Positions 46,921-54,790 of a DNA stretch of 64,000 nucleotides are shown piece by piece. The notes beneath the pieces are model-generated. The model saw nothing but the letters and a program-made list of their open reading frames with translations. It searched no databases and had not been told where the DNA came from. The DNA lies in NCBI RefSeq assembly GCF_038023995.1, contig NZ_CP150660.1, positions 308,501 to 372,500 of the forward strand. The letters run 5' to 3'. This DNA is from Polaribacter atrinae. GTDB taxonomy: Bacteria; Bacteroidota; Bacteroidia; Flavobacteriales; Flavobacteriaceae. Numbering within the stretch: position 1 is the stretch's first letter; each line of letters begins with the position of its first letter. The position numbers and the translations under genes are program-made.

Positions 46921-48069
46921 TTATTTAGCTAATCTGATTCCTGTAAATTGCCAACGCTCTAAAGGGTTAAAAAAATTGCGGTAGGTTGCTCTAGAGTGAT
47001 TTTTAGAAGTAGCAACAGAAGCACCCCTTAATACCATTTTATTACTCATAAACTTCCCATTATATTCGCCTACGGCACCATTTTCTTTTTTAAACTTAGG
47101 GTAAGGTAAATAAGCGCTGTTTGTCCATTCCCATCGTTTTCCCCAATCTAATTGTTGTGCAGCAATTTCCCATTCAAACTCTGTTGGTAATCTCATACCT
47201 TTCCATTCTGCAAAAGCATTGGCTTCGTAATAATTAATATGACTTAAAATAGCTTCTGTATCTACTTTCTGTAATCCAGAAAGTGTGTAATAATACCATT
47301 CATCTTCTATTTTATGCCAGTACATTGGCGCGTTAATTTGGTTGTTATTTACCCAAGACCAACCTTCGTCTAGCCACAAATTAAAATCAGCATAACCACC
47401 AGCTTCCATAAACTGAATGTAATCTCCATTGGTTACTAAATAATTATTTATTTCAAAATCATCAATATATACCTTGTGGACACCTAATTCATTATCGTAA
47501 CAAAATTCGTTTCCTTGATAACCAATTTCATAAATGCCTCCATTTATGTTGCTGCTTTCTAAGTTTGTGTTTTTAACGTTTACTAGGTTAAAATCTTCAT
47601 GTAAAACAGGAAAAATAGGGTTATGGCCAAACATATATTTCACATCCGTAATTAATAATTCTTGATGTTGTTGCTCATGGTTTAACCCAAGAATTACCAA
47701 GTCTATTATTTTTTTATCTGTTAAATCCCTTAAGAATTCTTGCATTTTTTCATCAACATAATCTCTATATGCAAAAATTTCATTTGTAGTAGGTCTAGAC
47801 ATATTGCCTCGGTTGGCTTGTAATACTCTATCGCCAACATTGTTGTAATAACTATTAAATAGAAAGTTGAAGTTAGAATTGAAATACGCGTAATTTTTTA
47901 CATTAGGAATTAAAATAAACGTTTCAAAAAACCAAGTAGTATGCGCCAAATGCCATTTAGGAGGGCTCGCAAATTTTACCACCTGAATGGCAAAATCTTC
48001 TACCTGTAAATGTTTGCAAAAATCTAACGATTGCTGTCTTACTTGTTTATATGTTTGGCTAAGAGTCAT
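46921..48069 (-). CDS. egtB: Ergothioneine biosynthesis sulfoxide synthase EgtB
   Basis: The 382-residue protein has an N-terminal DinB-like domain with WHLAHTTWFFE (His40, His43) and NHEQQHQEL (His131, His135, Glu137), the expected iron ligands. A C-terminal formylglycine-generating-enzyme-like domain follows (NNYLVTNGDYIQFMEAGGY, RLPTEFEWEIAA, WEWTNSAYLPYP). It uses O2 and a thiol donor to form the C-S bond on hercynine. The length and lack of a third methyltransferase domain argue for EgtB rather than fused OvoA. No egtA, egtC or egtE lies nearby. Confidence 0.93.
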   Translation of the reverse strand: MTLSQTYKQVRQQSLDFCKHLQVEDFAIQVVKFASPPKWHLAHTTWFFETFILIPNVKNYAYFNSNFNFLFNSYYNNVGDRVLQANRGNMSRPTTNEIFAYRDYVDEKMQEFLRDLTDKKIIDLVILGLNHEQQHQELLITDVKYMFGHNPIFPVLHEDFNLVNVKNTNLESSNINGGIYEIGYQGNEFCYDNELGVHKVYIDDFEINNYLVTNGDYIQFMEAGGYADFNLWLDEGWSWVNNNQINAPMYWHKIEDEWYYYTLSGLQKVDTEAILSHINYYEANAFAEWKGMRLPTEFEWEIAAQQLDWGKRWEWTNSAYLPYPKFKKENGAVGEYNGKFMSNKMVLRGASVATSKNHSRATYRNFFNPLERWQFTGIRLAK

Positions 48070-48092
48070 TGTTTTTAGAATGCTTTATTAGT

Positions 48093-48826
48093 TTATTCCA
48101 ATCCTTTTTTATCTGGATTCCAAAATGGTTTTGTTTTAATTTGTTTGGTATTCCAATTCAATTCCTTTCTAAAATATTGATTTAAAGCAATACAAACTCT
48201 ACTATCTCCAGCAATATATACCATTTTAATACCTTTCATTTTTGGAGTGATGTTTTTAACCAAACTTAAAATTTCAGAAATAGAATTTTGCTCTAAGTTA
48301 TAAAAATTAAAAGAGTTTGAGCTGTCTATGTCTTCAAAAAAATCTGATTTGTTTGCACTATAAATAATGCTTCTACTTGTTTTTTATTAGACAAGTTTCT
48401 GTTTAAGATATATAAATGAGATAAAGCAGATATGTCTCCAATCATTAAGTAACTATCTGCTGTTTTATCAAGTAAAAAGTTTCCTTTTTTCCATTTAAAA
48501 TAAACAAGATCACCTTCTTTACAATTAACTACCCATTTTGCACCAATTCCCTTGCTATCGGTTGCAATGGCTAATTCTAAAAGACCTTCGTTTTTATTGA
48601 TGTTCCAAACACTATAGCTTCTTACTTTGTCTTTAAAGTCTATATCATCATTATCAATACCAATACCAATACCTAATCGTAAAAAATAACCAGGTTGAAA
48701 TACAGTTTTTTTAATGCTGTCACTTTTTAATTGAATTTTATATACAGAGTCAGAAATTTGTGTCTTTTTAGAGATGATAGCATTTTGTAATACTACTTTT
48801 TTTAATATGTTTTCTAGTAAGCTCAT
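48093..48826 (-). pseudogene. Siderophore-interacting protein-type flavoreductase, frameshifted
   Basis: From ATG 48826 the frame encodes a ferredoxin-reductase-like FAD domain. VFQPGYFLRLGIGI and KVRSYSVWNINKNEGLLELAIA match the RxYS flavin motif, and GDISALSHLYIL the start of the NAD(P) domain. Near 48360 the frame is lost after ALFI. Another frame resumes with SANKSDFFEDIDSSNSFNFYN and runs to FWNPDKKGLE, the normal family end, with its stop at 48093. The whole is 734 bp, one base short of 245 codons. It lies 5 bp after the MsrQ-like gene and 23 bp before egtB. It would pass NAD(P)H electrons to the membrane protein or to iron. Confidence 0.85.
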
Positions 48827-48831
48827 TTTAA

Positions 48832-49461
48832 TTAAGAATTTACAGGTTTTCTTTTATTTCTACGTTTAATAAAGTAACTTTTTATAATTGGTATTCTAAT
48901 TACAAATCCAATACCTACTATTATTGCATATATCAGCCAAGTTTTATCTAGAATAGCAACATGAAGTATGCTTAAAAAGATAGCAGCATATGCCCAACTT
49001 TGAAGCTTTTTCCATTTAGCTTTTAATCGTTTCATAGATTTTCTATTCGATGTAAAAAATAAAGGGATTAAAATTAAAATAGCGATAAAGCCTGCTATAT
49101 AATTTACTTGGGTAAAGGTTTCTATAAAGCCTTCGGTGGATATAAAAATAATGAAGTGTAAAAAACTCCAAACTGCAGTTGCAATACCCATAGCTTGTCT
49201 TACATAAAGATTGTTAACTCCAAAAAGGATAAAAAAAGGAGTACAGGTTAGTACAGCAGTCATCCATCTAATAGCAAACTCGCCAGATACATGATACAGC
49301 ATCTCTAAAGTAGTTTTACCTTCAGTAGCGGTTTTTTCTATAATGGATATAGAAAGACCATCAGTAAAACTAATATGTATCATATTAAAAATGACAAGTA
49401 AGGGGAGAGAAGCTAATATGGTAACTAAAATCCAACCATAATTTTTTCTTATAGATTTCAT
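48832..49461 (-). CDS. Ferric-reductase-like / MsrQ-like haem membrane protein
   Basis: The 209-residue protein has about six membrane helices and histidines placed as in the ferric-reductase-like transmembrane family: His57 (LYHVSGEFA), His102 (FLHFIIF) and His167 (ILHVAI). RWMTAVLTCTP and LFFTSNRKSMKRLKAKWKKLQ are typical of MsrQ/YedZ. It is likely a b-type cytochrome that carries electrons across the inner membrane. No MsrP is present; the partner appears to be the flavoprotein gene 5 bp downstream. It heads the operon that contains egtB and egtD. Confidence 0.85.
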   Translation of the reverse strand: MKSIRKNYGWILVTILASLPLLVIFNMIHISFTDGLSISIIEKTATEGKTTLEMLYHVSGEFAIRWMTAVLTCTPFFILFGVNNLYVRQAMGIATAVWSFLHFIIFISTEGFIETFTQVNYIAGFIAILILIPLFFTSNRKSMKRLKAKWKKLQSWAYAAIFLSILHVAILDKTWLIYAIIVGIGFVIRIPIIKSYFIKRRNKRKPVNS

Positions 49462-49540
49462 TAAATATTCTAATTTAGATTAAATTTTGATGTGTTGCCA
49501 AAAGTTGGTTGTAAAGATATTTGGCTCATTTTTAATTGTC

Positions 49541-49604
49541 AAAGATTGTATTAGTTACCAATAAAATAAAGGTGAATCTTGATTTAAAAATGGTAAATGT
49601 GAGA
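49541..49604 (-). promoter_or_regulatory. Shared direct-repeat promoter, copy 2 (MsrQ-like/flavoprotein/egtBD operon)
   Basis: GGTGAATCT (about 49571) and GGTAAATGTGAG (about 49592) are direct repeats 21 bp apart, the second within TTAAAAATGGTAAATGTGAG. The leftward -7 box AATCTTTG (about 49548-49541, one mismatch) lies about 23 bp beyond the nearer repeat and about 80 bp before the start codon of the operon's first gene. The layout is the same as at 45231-45294 and 50370-50433. Confidence 0.65.
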
Positions 49605-49743
49605 CTCTTTTTTATTGCAACTAATTGTTTATGCTAGTTACTTTAATAATATATTTTTGTTTTTTTAGCCGTTAAAATGTTAGTTAAGAGTAATGTATCG
49701 TTTTTTTCTTTTATTAATTTTTATAAATACTTTAATAGTAAAC

Positions 49744-49786
49744 TCCTACCGATAATTGGTACAAACATTATCAGTAGGAGTGAGTT
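49744..49786 (-). terminator. Probable terminator of the lipoprotein gene
   Basis: A 15-base arm with ACTCCTACCGATAAT is complementary, with one mismatch, to ATTATCAGTAGGAGT around a short loop. It lies about 25 bp after the lipoprotein stop codon. The downstream leftward sequence has only a mixed A/T tract, so strength is uncertain. Confidence 0.55.
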
Positions 49787-49809
49787 GGATTTAAAGTTTT
49801 TTACTTTAT

Positions 49810-50340
49810 TTAATTTAAAGTGATTGTAAAACTTTGACCAGGCTTAAAATCATAACCTTCACCAATTTCAACAACCAAAACTGTATCAGAATCAATTCTT
49901 AGATTTACAGACGCATTGCTTGATGTAAATCCGTTTACGTCTTGTGTGTTTTCAAAAGTAAAGTAATATCTGTCATAAGTATCGGCTTCCATTACTCTAA
50001 ATAAATCACCGTAAGTAGCATCATTTGCCTTTGCAACTAGCTCAAAAGAAATACTGTTTTTATCGATATCAATATCATATAAATTTAGTAGATAAGAAGG
50101 GAATTCTACCGATTCGCTAATACTAGATGTTGCAGCTAAAGCACCTGCAGGTTGGTGAAATAAATCTTCGATTGCTAATTCAGCTCCTTGTGTAAATGCT
50201 GTAGATTGAAATGTGTTGGTTACTGTTACATTAGAACCTAATGTTATAGGGTCAGATATATCATCATTATTACTACAAGAATAAATTGTGATTGATAATA
50301 AGATTACAGCTAGAAATTTTAATTTAGAATAGTTCATCAT
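49810..50340 (-). CDS. Hypothetical lipoprotein of the AraC-linked regulon
   Basis: The 176-residue product has a lipoprotein signal peptide (IYSCSNN, lipobox Cys at about 22) followed by an acidic, Ser/Thr-rich mature domain. Visible strands are TNTFQSTAFTQGAELAIEDLF and VNLRIDSDTVLVVEIGEGYDF. I recognise no family. It is probably outer-membrane-anchored. It lies just downstream of the AraC gene and carries its own copy of the shared direct-repeat promoter, which implies coregulation with the egt operon. Confidence 0.65.
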   Translation of the reverse strand: MMNYSKLKFLAVILLSITIYSCSNNDDISDPITLGSNVTVTNTFQSTAFTQGAELAIEDLFHQPAGALAATSSISESVEFPSYLLNLYDIDIDKNSISFELVAKANDATYGDLFRVMEADTYDRYYFTFENTQDVNGFTSSNASVNLRIDSDTVLVVEIGEGYDFKPGQSFTITLN

Positions 50341-50369
50341 TTTGTTTTTATATTAAATTATTAATACTG

Positions 50370-50433
50370 CAAAATTGAATTATTTCTAAAGCAATGTAAT
50401 TGGTAAAATGAGGATAAAAATGGTAAATATGAG
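50370..50433 (-). promoter_or_regulatory. Shared direct-repeat promoter, copy 3 (lipoprotein gene)
   Basis: GGTAAAATGAGG (50402) and GGTAAATATGAG (50422) are direct repeats 20 bp apart, the second within TAAAAATGGTAAATATGAG. The leftward -7 box CAATTTTG (50377-50370, one mismatch to TAnnTTTG) lies 25 bp beyond the nearer repeat, and the start codon is 30 bp further. The site begins 3 bp after the AraC gene's stop codon. Confidence 0.68.
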
Positions 50434-50435
50434 AA

Positions 50436-51305
50436 TTACGTTAATTGATTCTTTCTAAAACTTTTGGGAGAAATGCCCATTTTGTTTTTAAAAAACTTGG
50501 TAAAATTGGTTACTTCATCAAACCCAAGTTCAAAGGCAATTTCTTTTAGACTTTTTTCTGTACTAACAATGGCACGTTTGGCTTCTAGAATTACGTATGC
50601 GTCAATAAAAGATTTGGCAGTGTTTAAAGTAAAATCTCTAACTGTTTGGTTTAAGTGCTTTGTAGAAATAAGCAATTTATTGGCATAGTCTTTAACGTTT
50701 CTAGTTTTAGTGTAATCAGATTCTACCAAATTTTTAAAATTGATAAAAGTATCGTATTGTTTTAATTTATGTTTTTTTAATTCGCTTGTGTTAGATTTTC
50801 CTTCTAATTTTAATAAGTAAATGTTTAATAATGATGCAATAATATTTTTTTTAGCAAAGCTATTTTCGGTGGTGAGTTCTTCTACAAGTTGATTCAAAAA
50901 AATATCATTACTTTCTTTATCATTGGTAATGGGTGATGTAGTATGGTAATTATATAAGTGAGAAATTAAATTTATAGATGATTTTGAAAAATAATTTAAA
51001 ACAAAATCTTCAGTAAATATAATTAAGAAACCTTCGTATTTTGGATTTTTTTGAAACGCATGTACTTGCCCTTTCGCTATTTTTAAAACAGAACCAGCAG
51101 ATAAATTGTAATCTTTTAAATCAATTTGATGTTTTCCAGTACCATTAGTAACAATCAATAATGCAAAAAATGATATTCTGTGTGGTAATTCTGGGTTATG
51201 GTCTAAATCTGTAAATATTCTTGTAAAGAGATGAGATAGGTTAATAAATTCAAAATCTTTTGAGTTTGCATTACTTTTAAACGATATGTTTGGAATGTTC
51301 TTCAA
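50436..51305 (-). CDS. AraC family regulator, probable activator of the egt/redox regulon
   Basis: The 289-residue protein has a cupin-like N-terminal domain (FFALLIVTNGTGKHQIDLKDYNLSAGSVLKIAKGQVHAF at about 45-83). Its C-terminal AraC double helix-turn-helix (about 190-285) ends with LKEIAFELGFDEVTNFTKFFKNKMGISPKSFRK. It is followed at once by one of three copies of a direct-repeat element found upstream of the lipoprotein, the egt operon and the NmrA-type gene. It is thus the best candidate for their regulator. The inducer is unknown. Confidence 0.9.
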   Translation of the reverse strand: MKNIPNISFKSNANSKDFEFINLSHLFTRIFTDLDHNPELPHRISFFALLIVTNGTGKHQIDLKDYNLSAGSVLKIAKGQVHAFQKNPKYEGFLIIFTEDFVLNYFSKSSINLISHLYNYHTTSPITNDKESNDIFLNQLVEELTTENSFAKKNIIASLLNIYLLKLEGKSNTSELKKHKLKQYDTFINFKNLVESDYTKTRNVKDYANKLLISTKHLNQTVRDFTLNTAKSFIDAYVILEAKRAIVSTEKSLKEIAFELGFDEVTNFTKFFKNKMGISPKSFRKNQLT

Positions 51306-51765
51306 ATTGTTTCTTTAAGTTCATTAACGGAATAATAAAATCCTTCTAAGTTTACTTTACTACGAAATTCTTACTTTCTATATTTTTGATGAAGATAAAT
51401 ATACAAATTAAATTAGGTTGATTCTAGGTATGAAATATAATAGTCTTTAGCAAAATGTATTTTTTTGATTATTAAGATTTTTTATTTTACAAAGTTGTCA
51501 TAGATATTACTTAAAAACTACTTAAAACTGACAAAGTTGCGGATATGTTATGGGGATAAAAAATTATATAAAATAAGGTGCTTAAGTTGTTTTTTGACGT
51601 TATAAGCCAATCACAGCGTGTTTTTATTCTTTTAAATGGAGTTGTTTTGGTGTTTTATTATTTTTTGGCTTGGTTTTGGCGGACAATCTTTCTGTAAGTT
51701 TAAACTAAAAGAGTTTTTGTATAAGAATTATGCAAAAGCTTTTTTTCAAATTAAAGAATTATAGT
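51306..51765. other. Divergent intergenic region, no gene seen
   Basis: This 460-bp AT-rich stretch lies between the AraC gene (leftward) and the FKBP gene (rightward). No open frame with a plausible start, no shared direct repeat and no clean TAnnTTTG box was found. An in-frame upstream ATG at 51730 extends the FKBP frame by 12 residues; I take the internal ATG instead. Confidence 0.4.
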
Positions 51766-52194
51766 ATGAGTCAAGTAAAAGAGAACAATACCGTAAAAGT
51801 ACATTATACAGGTAAATTAACTGATGGGCAAATTTTTGATACGTCTGAAGGAAAAGAGCCAATTGAGTTTACTTTAGGAGAAGGAAAGTTAATACCTGGA
51901 TTTGAAAAGGGTTTAATCGACATGAAAGTAAGTGAAAAGAAAACCATTACTATTGCTAAAGAAGAAGCATATGGTGAGGTAAACGAGCAATTAATACAAG
52001 AAGTAAATAAATCTGACCTTCCACAAGATATGGAGCCTCAAGTAGGTATGGGATTGGTTTCTAAATCGCCAGACGGTAGAGAAATGAATTTAATGGTTGT
52101 AGAAGTAAAAGATGAAAGTATTGTAATTGATGGTAATCATCCTTTAGCTGGTAAAGATCTTGTTTTTGATCTTGAAGTTGTAGAGATTATATAA
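51766..52194 (+). CDS. FKBP-type peptidyl-prolyl cis-trans isomerase (SlyD-like)
   Basis: Translation from ATG 51766 gives 142 residues: an FKBP domain (NTVKVHYTGKLTDGQIFDTS, LIPGFEKGLIDMKVSEKKTI) interrupted by an insert-in-flap domain (NEQLIQEVNKSDLPQDMEPQVG). It closes with NHPLAGKDLVFDLEVVEI. This is the SlyD layout without the histidine-rich metal-binding tail. It should act as a folding catalyst and chaperone in the cytoplasm. The 12 extra upstream residues of a longer frame lack similarity. Confidence 0.93.
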   Translation: MSQVKENNTVKVHYTGKLTDGQIFDTSEGKEPIEFTLGEGKLIPGFEKGLIDMKVSEKKTITIAKEEAYGEVNEQLIQEVNKSDLPQDMEPQVGMGLVSKSPDGREMNLMVVEVKDESIVIDGNHPLAGKDLVFDLEVVEII

Positions 52195-52232
52195 GTTATT
52201 GGTACTAAAGTATAGTACAATATATAAATTAC

Positions 52233-52276
52233 AAAACACCCTTTGCACATTAATTTGTAGCAAAGGGTGTTTTTTT
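52233..52276 (+). terminator. Terminator of the FKBP gene
   Basis: AACACCCTTTG pairs with CAAAGGGTGTT around a loop of about 16 bases and is followed by a T-run, 40 bp after the stop codon. Confidence 0.85.
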
Positions 52277-52344
52277 ATACCATTTCTGTAGCTAAAATAA
52301 TATAGTAGTTGAGTTTAAAAGTAAGCCTCTAACATCATATAAAT

Positions 52345-53034
52345 TTAAGTATATTTTACCAAAATTTCTGTTACTTTATGTAAATCGCTTGCTACAATTT
52401 CTGTTTTTGGTGCTAACGGAAAAAGTTGTTGTCCAGGTCTGCTTACAAAAGCAGCGCGCCAACCCGCCCAAAGAGCACCAGCAACATCCCAACCATGTGC
52501 AGCAATAAGCATACATTCATCTAACTGAACCCCCATTTTGTGTGCGCCCCAAACGTATGTATTTGTAAATGGTTTAAACTTACCACTATCTTCTACACTA
52601 AGTAAATCATCAAAATATGTTGTTAAGCCAGCATTTTTAAATTGATTTTTTAATCCTTCGTTAGAAGAATTTGTAAATGCAACTAATTTGTATCCGGCTT
52701 TTTTTAATTGCGTTAGAGCTTCTTTTACTTCTGGATGCGCAGGTAAATTTTGCATCGCTGCCACAATAATTTTACGTGCTTCTTCTTCTTCTGAAATTAC
52801 AATATCATGGTTTGCGGCAACCATTTGTAACGTTGCCGCACCAATATGTGTAAAGGGCTTGTATTGTCCGCTTGCGGAAACCACTAAAGAATACTGCAAC
52901 ATCGTTGTAAACCATAAAGAAAGTAAATCTTCTCTACCGCCTAAAGCGATGCCAATTTGTTTTTTTACAGGAGAAAGGTCTAAAAGCGTTTCATTAACAT
53001 CAAAGAATAATACTTTTGGTTTTAATGTATTCAT
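52345..53034 (-). CDS. Haloacid dehalogenase type II-like hydrolase
   Basis: The 229-residue HAD enzyme has the nucleophile motif FFDVNETLLDL at about 10-20, motif II AFTNSSNEG and the lysine in SGKFKP. Its acidic motif IV is replaced by the type II pattern AAHGWDVAGALWAGWRAAFVSRPGQ. This is the L-2-haloacid dehalogenase subgroup, though many members have other substrates. It is the last gene of the TetR-controlled thiol operon, 7 bp after the peroxiredoxin-like gene. Confidence 0.9.
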   Translation of the reverse strand: MNTLKPKVLFFDVNETLLDLSPVKKQIGIALGGREDLLSLWFTTMLQYSLVVSASGQYKPFTHIGAATLQMVAANHDIVISEEEEARKIIVAAMQNLPAHPEVKEALTQLKKAGYKLVAFTNSSNEGLKNQFKNAGLTTYFDDLLSVEDSGKFKPFTNTYVWGAHKMGVQLDECMLIAAHGWDVAGALWAGWRAAFVSRPGQQLFPLAPKTEIVASDLHKVTEILVKYT

Positions 53035-53041
53035 AACGGTC

Positions 53042-53701
53042 TTATTTTAATTTTTCTAATGCAGTGATAATTTCTGTTGGCTCTGCTCTTTGTCTATAAT
53101 CAGCATCTAAAAAAGCATACTGAATAATTCCGTTTGTGTCGATAACATACGTTGCAGCCAAAGGCAATTGGTTGTCATTATTTCCATTTTTTTCGCTTAA
53201 ACCGAATCCAGTTTCATAAATATCAGCCACTTCATCCGTTAATTGAAACACAATACCATATTCTTTTCCTATAACATTATCAAGATCACTTAAAACAGTG
53301 AATTCTAAATTGTTTTTTTCGGCAGTGTCTAATGAGTTGTCTGGTAATTCTGGAGTTAAAGCAATTAGTGTAGCACCTGCTTTTGCAAAATCGGGTAATT
53401 TTTCTTGTAAATAGTGTAGCGTAATGTTGCAATAAGGGCACCATCCGCCTCTGTACCAAGTTAAAATTACGGGACCATTTTCTAGCTCGTTGTATAAAGA
53501 AACCTCTTTGTTTAACGCATTTTTTAGGGTAAAGTTTGGTGCTTTATCACCTACATTTAAGGCGCTTTCAAGTACTCCAGAATCGGCTACACTTGTAATA
53601 CCATCTGCGTAAATCTTGTTTTTCTCTTTGGTAAACTTAGTAGCGCCTTCTTTACGCTTTGTATTTAACAATGTATCTAATACTCCTTCATTTGCTTCCA
53701 T
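53042..53701 (-). CDS. Peroxiredoxin-like (AhpC/TSA) protein
   Basis: The 219-residue protein has a thioredoxin fold with ALNVGDKAPNFTLKNALNKEV and the active site WYRGGWCPYCNITLHYLQE, a CPYC pair instead of the single peroxidatic Cys of classical enzymes. VLSDLDNVIGKEYGIVF follows. It belongs to the peroxiredoxin-like family often paired with DsbA/FrnE and CMD proteins. It probably reduces peroxides or disulfides. Confidence 0.9.
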   Translation of the reverse strand: MEANEGVLDTLLNTKRKEGATKFTKEKNKIYADGITSVADSGVLESALNVGDKAPNFTLKNALNKEVSLYNELENGPVILTWYRGGWCPYCNITLHYLQEKLPDFAKAGATLIALTPELPDNSLDTAEKNNLEFTVLSDLDNVIGKEYGIVFQLTDEVADIYETGFGLSEKNGNNDNQLPLAATYVIDTNGIIQYAFLDADYRQRAEPTEIITALEKLK

Positions 53702-53730
53702 GGTTTTTAACTTTTTAAATAACTACTGTA

Positions 53731-54387
53731 TTAAACAGATTTTTGTTCTTTGATTAATTCGGATAGTACTTGTTTAAAGGTGTCTACTGGTTGTGCACCA
53801 GTTACTGCACTTTTTCTATTAAAAACAATAGTTGGTACAGAGTTAACTCCTAAATTTTTCCAATAATTTTGTTTTGTTCTTACTTTGTTTCTTGCGGCTT
53901 CATTATCTAATTTGGCCATTCCTTCATCAGCATTTAAACCAACAGACAATAATGCTTCTTTTAAAATTTCTCTTTTAGAAACATCTTTACGTTCACTAAA
54001 AAAAGCAGTTGTTAAACACATTTTTAATTCGGTTTGTTTCCCAAAATCTTTTGCATATTCTAAAAGAACATGTGCTTCAAAAGTGTTTACCATTCTCATT
54101 TCATCAAAATAATCAAATTTAAAACCAAGTTCTTCTCCAACTTCAGTCATATTTCGTTTTGATTCTTCTTGCTGCTCTTTGGTAGACCCATATTTTTCTG
54201 TAATATGTTCATCTACATTCTGACCTTCTGCAGGCATATTCGGATTCAACTCAAAAGGTTGCCATTCAATTTCTACTTGGTCTTGAACACCTAGTTCTGT
54301 TATGGCTTTTTCTAAACGCTTATAGCCAATGGTACACCAAGGACATACTACGTCTGATACGATATCTATTTTTAATTTTTCTTTCAT
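53731..54387 (-). CDS. DsbA family oxidoreductase (FrnE-like)
   Basis: The 218-residue protein starts with KIDIVSDVVCPWCTIGYKRL, giving the CPWC redox motif near residues 15-18. It continues with a helical insert and the cis-proline region NSVPTIVFNRKSAVTGAQP. There is no signal peptide, so it acts in the cytoplasm as FrnE-type proteins do in oxidative stress. It overlaps nothing but lies 3 bp after the EthD-type gene. Confidence 0.93.
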   Translation of the reverse strand: MKEKLKIDIVSDVVCPWCTIGYKRLEKAITELGVQDQVEIEWQPFELNPNMPAEGQNVDEHITEKYGSTKEQQEESKRNMTEVGEELGFKFDYFDEMRMVNTFEAHVLLEYAKDFGKQTELKMCLTTAFFSERKDVSKREILKEALLSVGLNADEGMAKLDNEAARNKVRTKQNYWKNLGVNSVPTIVFNRKSAVTGAQPVDTFKQVLSELIKEQKSV

Positions 54388-54390
54388 TTT

Positions 54391-54705
54391 TTAGAATGTT
54401 ATCAATTCACTAATTTGAAGTTCTCCTTGTACATTACTGTAATTTTTTACATCGTCTGCAAATACTTTTGCATGCGGACCAAATGAAGTCTGAAAAGCAG
54501 CAACATCATCAAATAATAAATGTGCAATTGCTACATAAGGAGCCGGTTCTCCAGGAACTCTACTCGCAAGACCTAAATCTAACTCTAAACCTTTTAAAGC
54601 AGTACCAAGTGCCTTAGAAATCGTTGGTAAGTGACTGTTTTTATAATAATCTACATCAAACTGTACATCTTTACTGTTTGGGTACATTACGGATACTTTT
54701 ATCAT
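54391..54705 (-). CDS. EthD family protein
   Basis: The 104-residue ferredoxin-like dimeric alpha-beta barrel protein shows KVSVMYPNSKDVQFDVDYYKNSHLPTISKAL and APYVAIAHLLFDDVAAFQTSFGPHAKVFADDV, both typical of EthD. Members take part in degradation of ethers, quinones or steroids or have unknown roles. It is part of the TetR operon between the CMD and DsbA genes. Confidence 0.88.
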   Translation of the reverse strand: MIKVSVMYPNSKDVQFDVDYYKNSHLPTISKALGTALKGLELDLGLASRVPGEPAPYVAIAHLLFDDVAAFQTSFGPHAKVFADDVKNYSNVQGELQISELITF

Positions 54706-54727
54706 AATGAGATTTTATTTAATATGA

Positions 54728-54771
54728 ATAACTACAAATCTCCCGTTTTATTACGGAAGACTTGTAGTTAT
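54728..54771 (-). other. Intercistronic stem-loop between the CMD and EthD genes
   Basis: ATAACTACAA (54728-54737) pairs perfectly with TTGTAGTTAT (54762-54771), with a smaller inner TTCCGT-type stem. There is no T-run, so it may stabilise or process the mRNA or partly attenuate it rather than end transcription. Confidence 0.55.
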
Positions 54772-54790
54772 AATAATGTTATTATATGAA

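Larger units (their letters stand above)
49462..49809. other. Intergenic region containing the operon promoter and the end of a lipoprotein transcript
   Basis: The 348 bp hold the direct-repeat promoter (49541-49604). At about 49744-49786 there is a stem (ACTCCTACCGATAAT and ATTATCAGTAGGAGT) that can terminate the leftward lipoprotein transcript. No gene is seen. Confidence 0.55.

Noticed and set aside
46921..48069. OvoA (ovothiol synthase) instead of EgtB
   Set aside because: The protein lacks the C-terminal methyltransferase domain of OvoA, and a separate EgtD gene follows 1 bp later.
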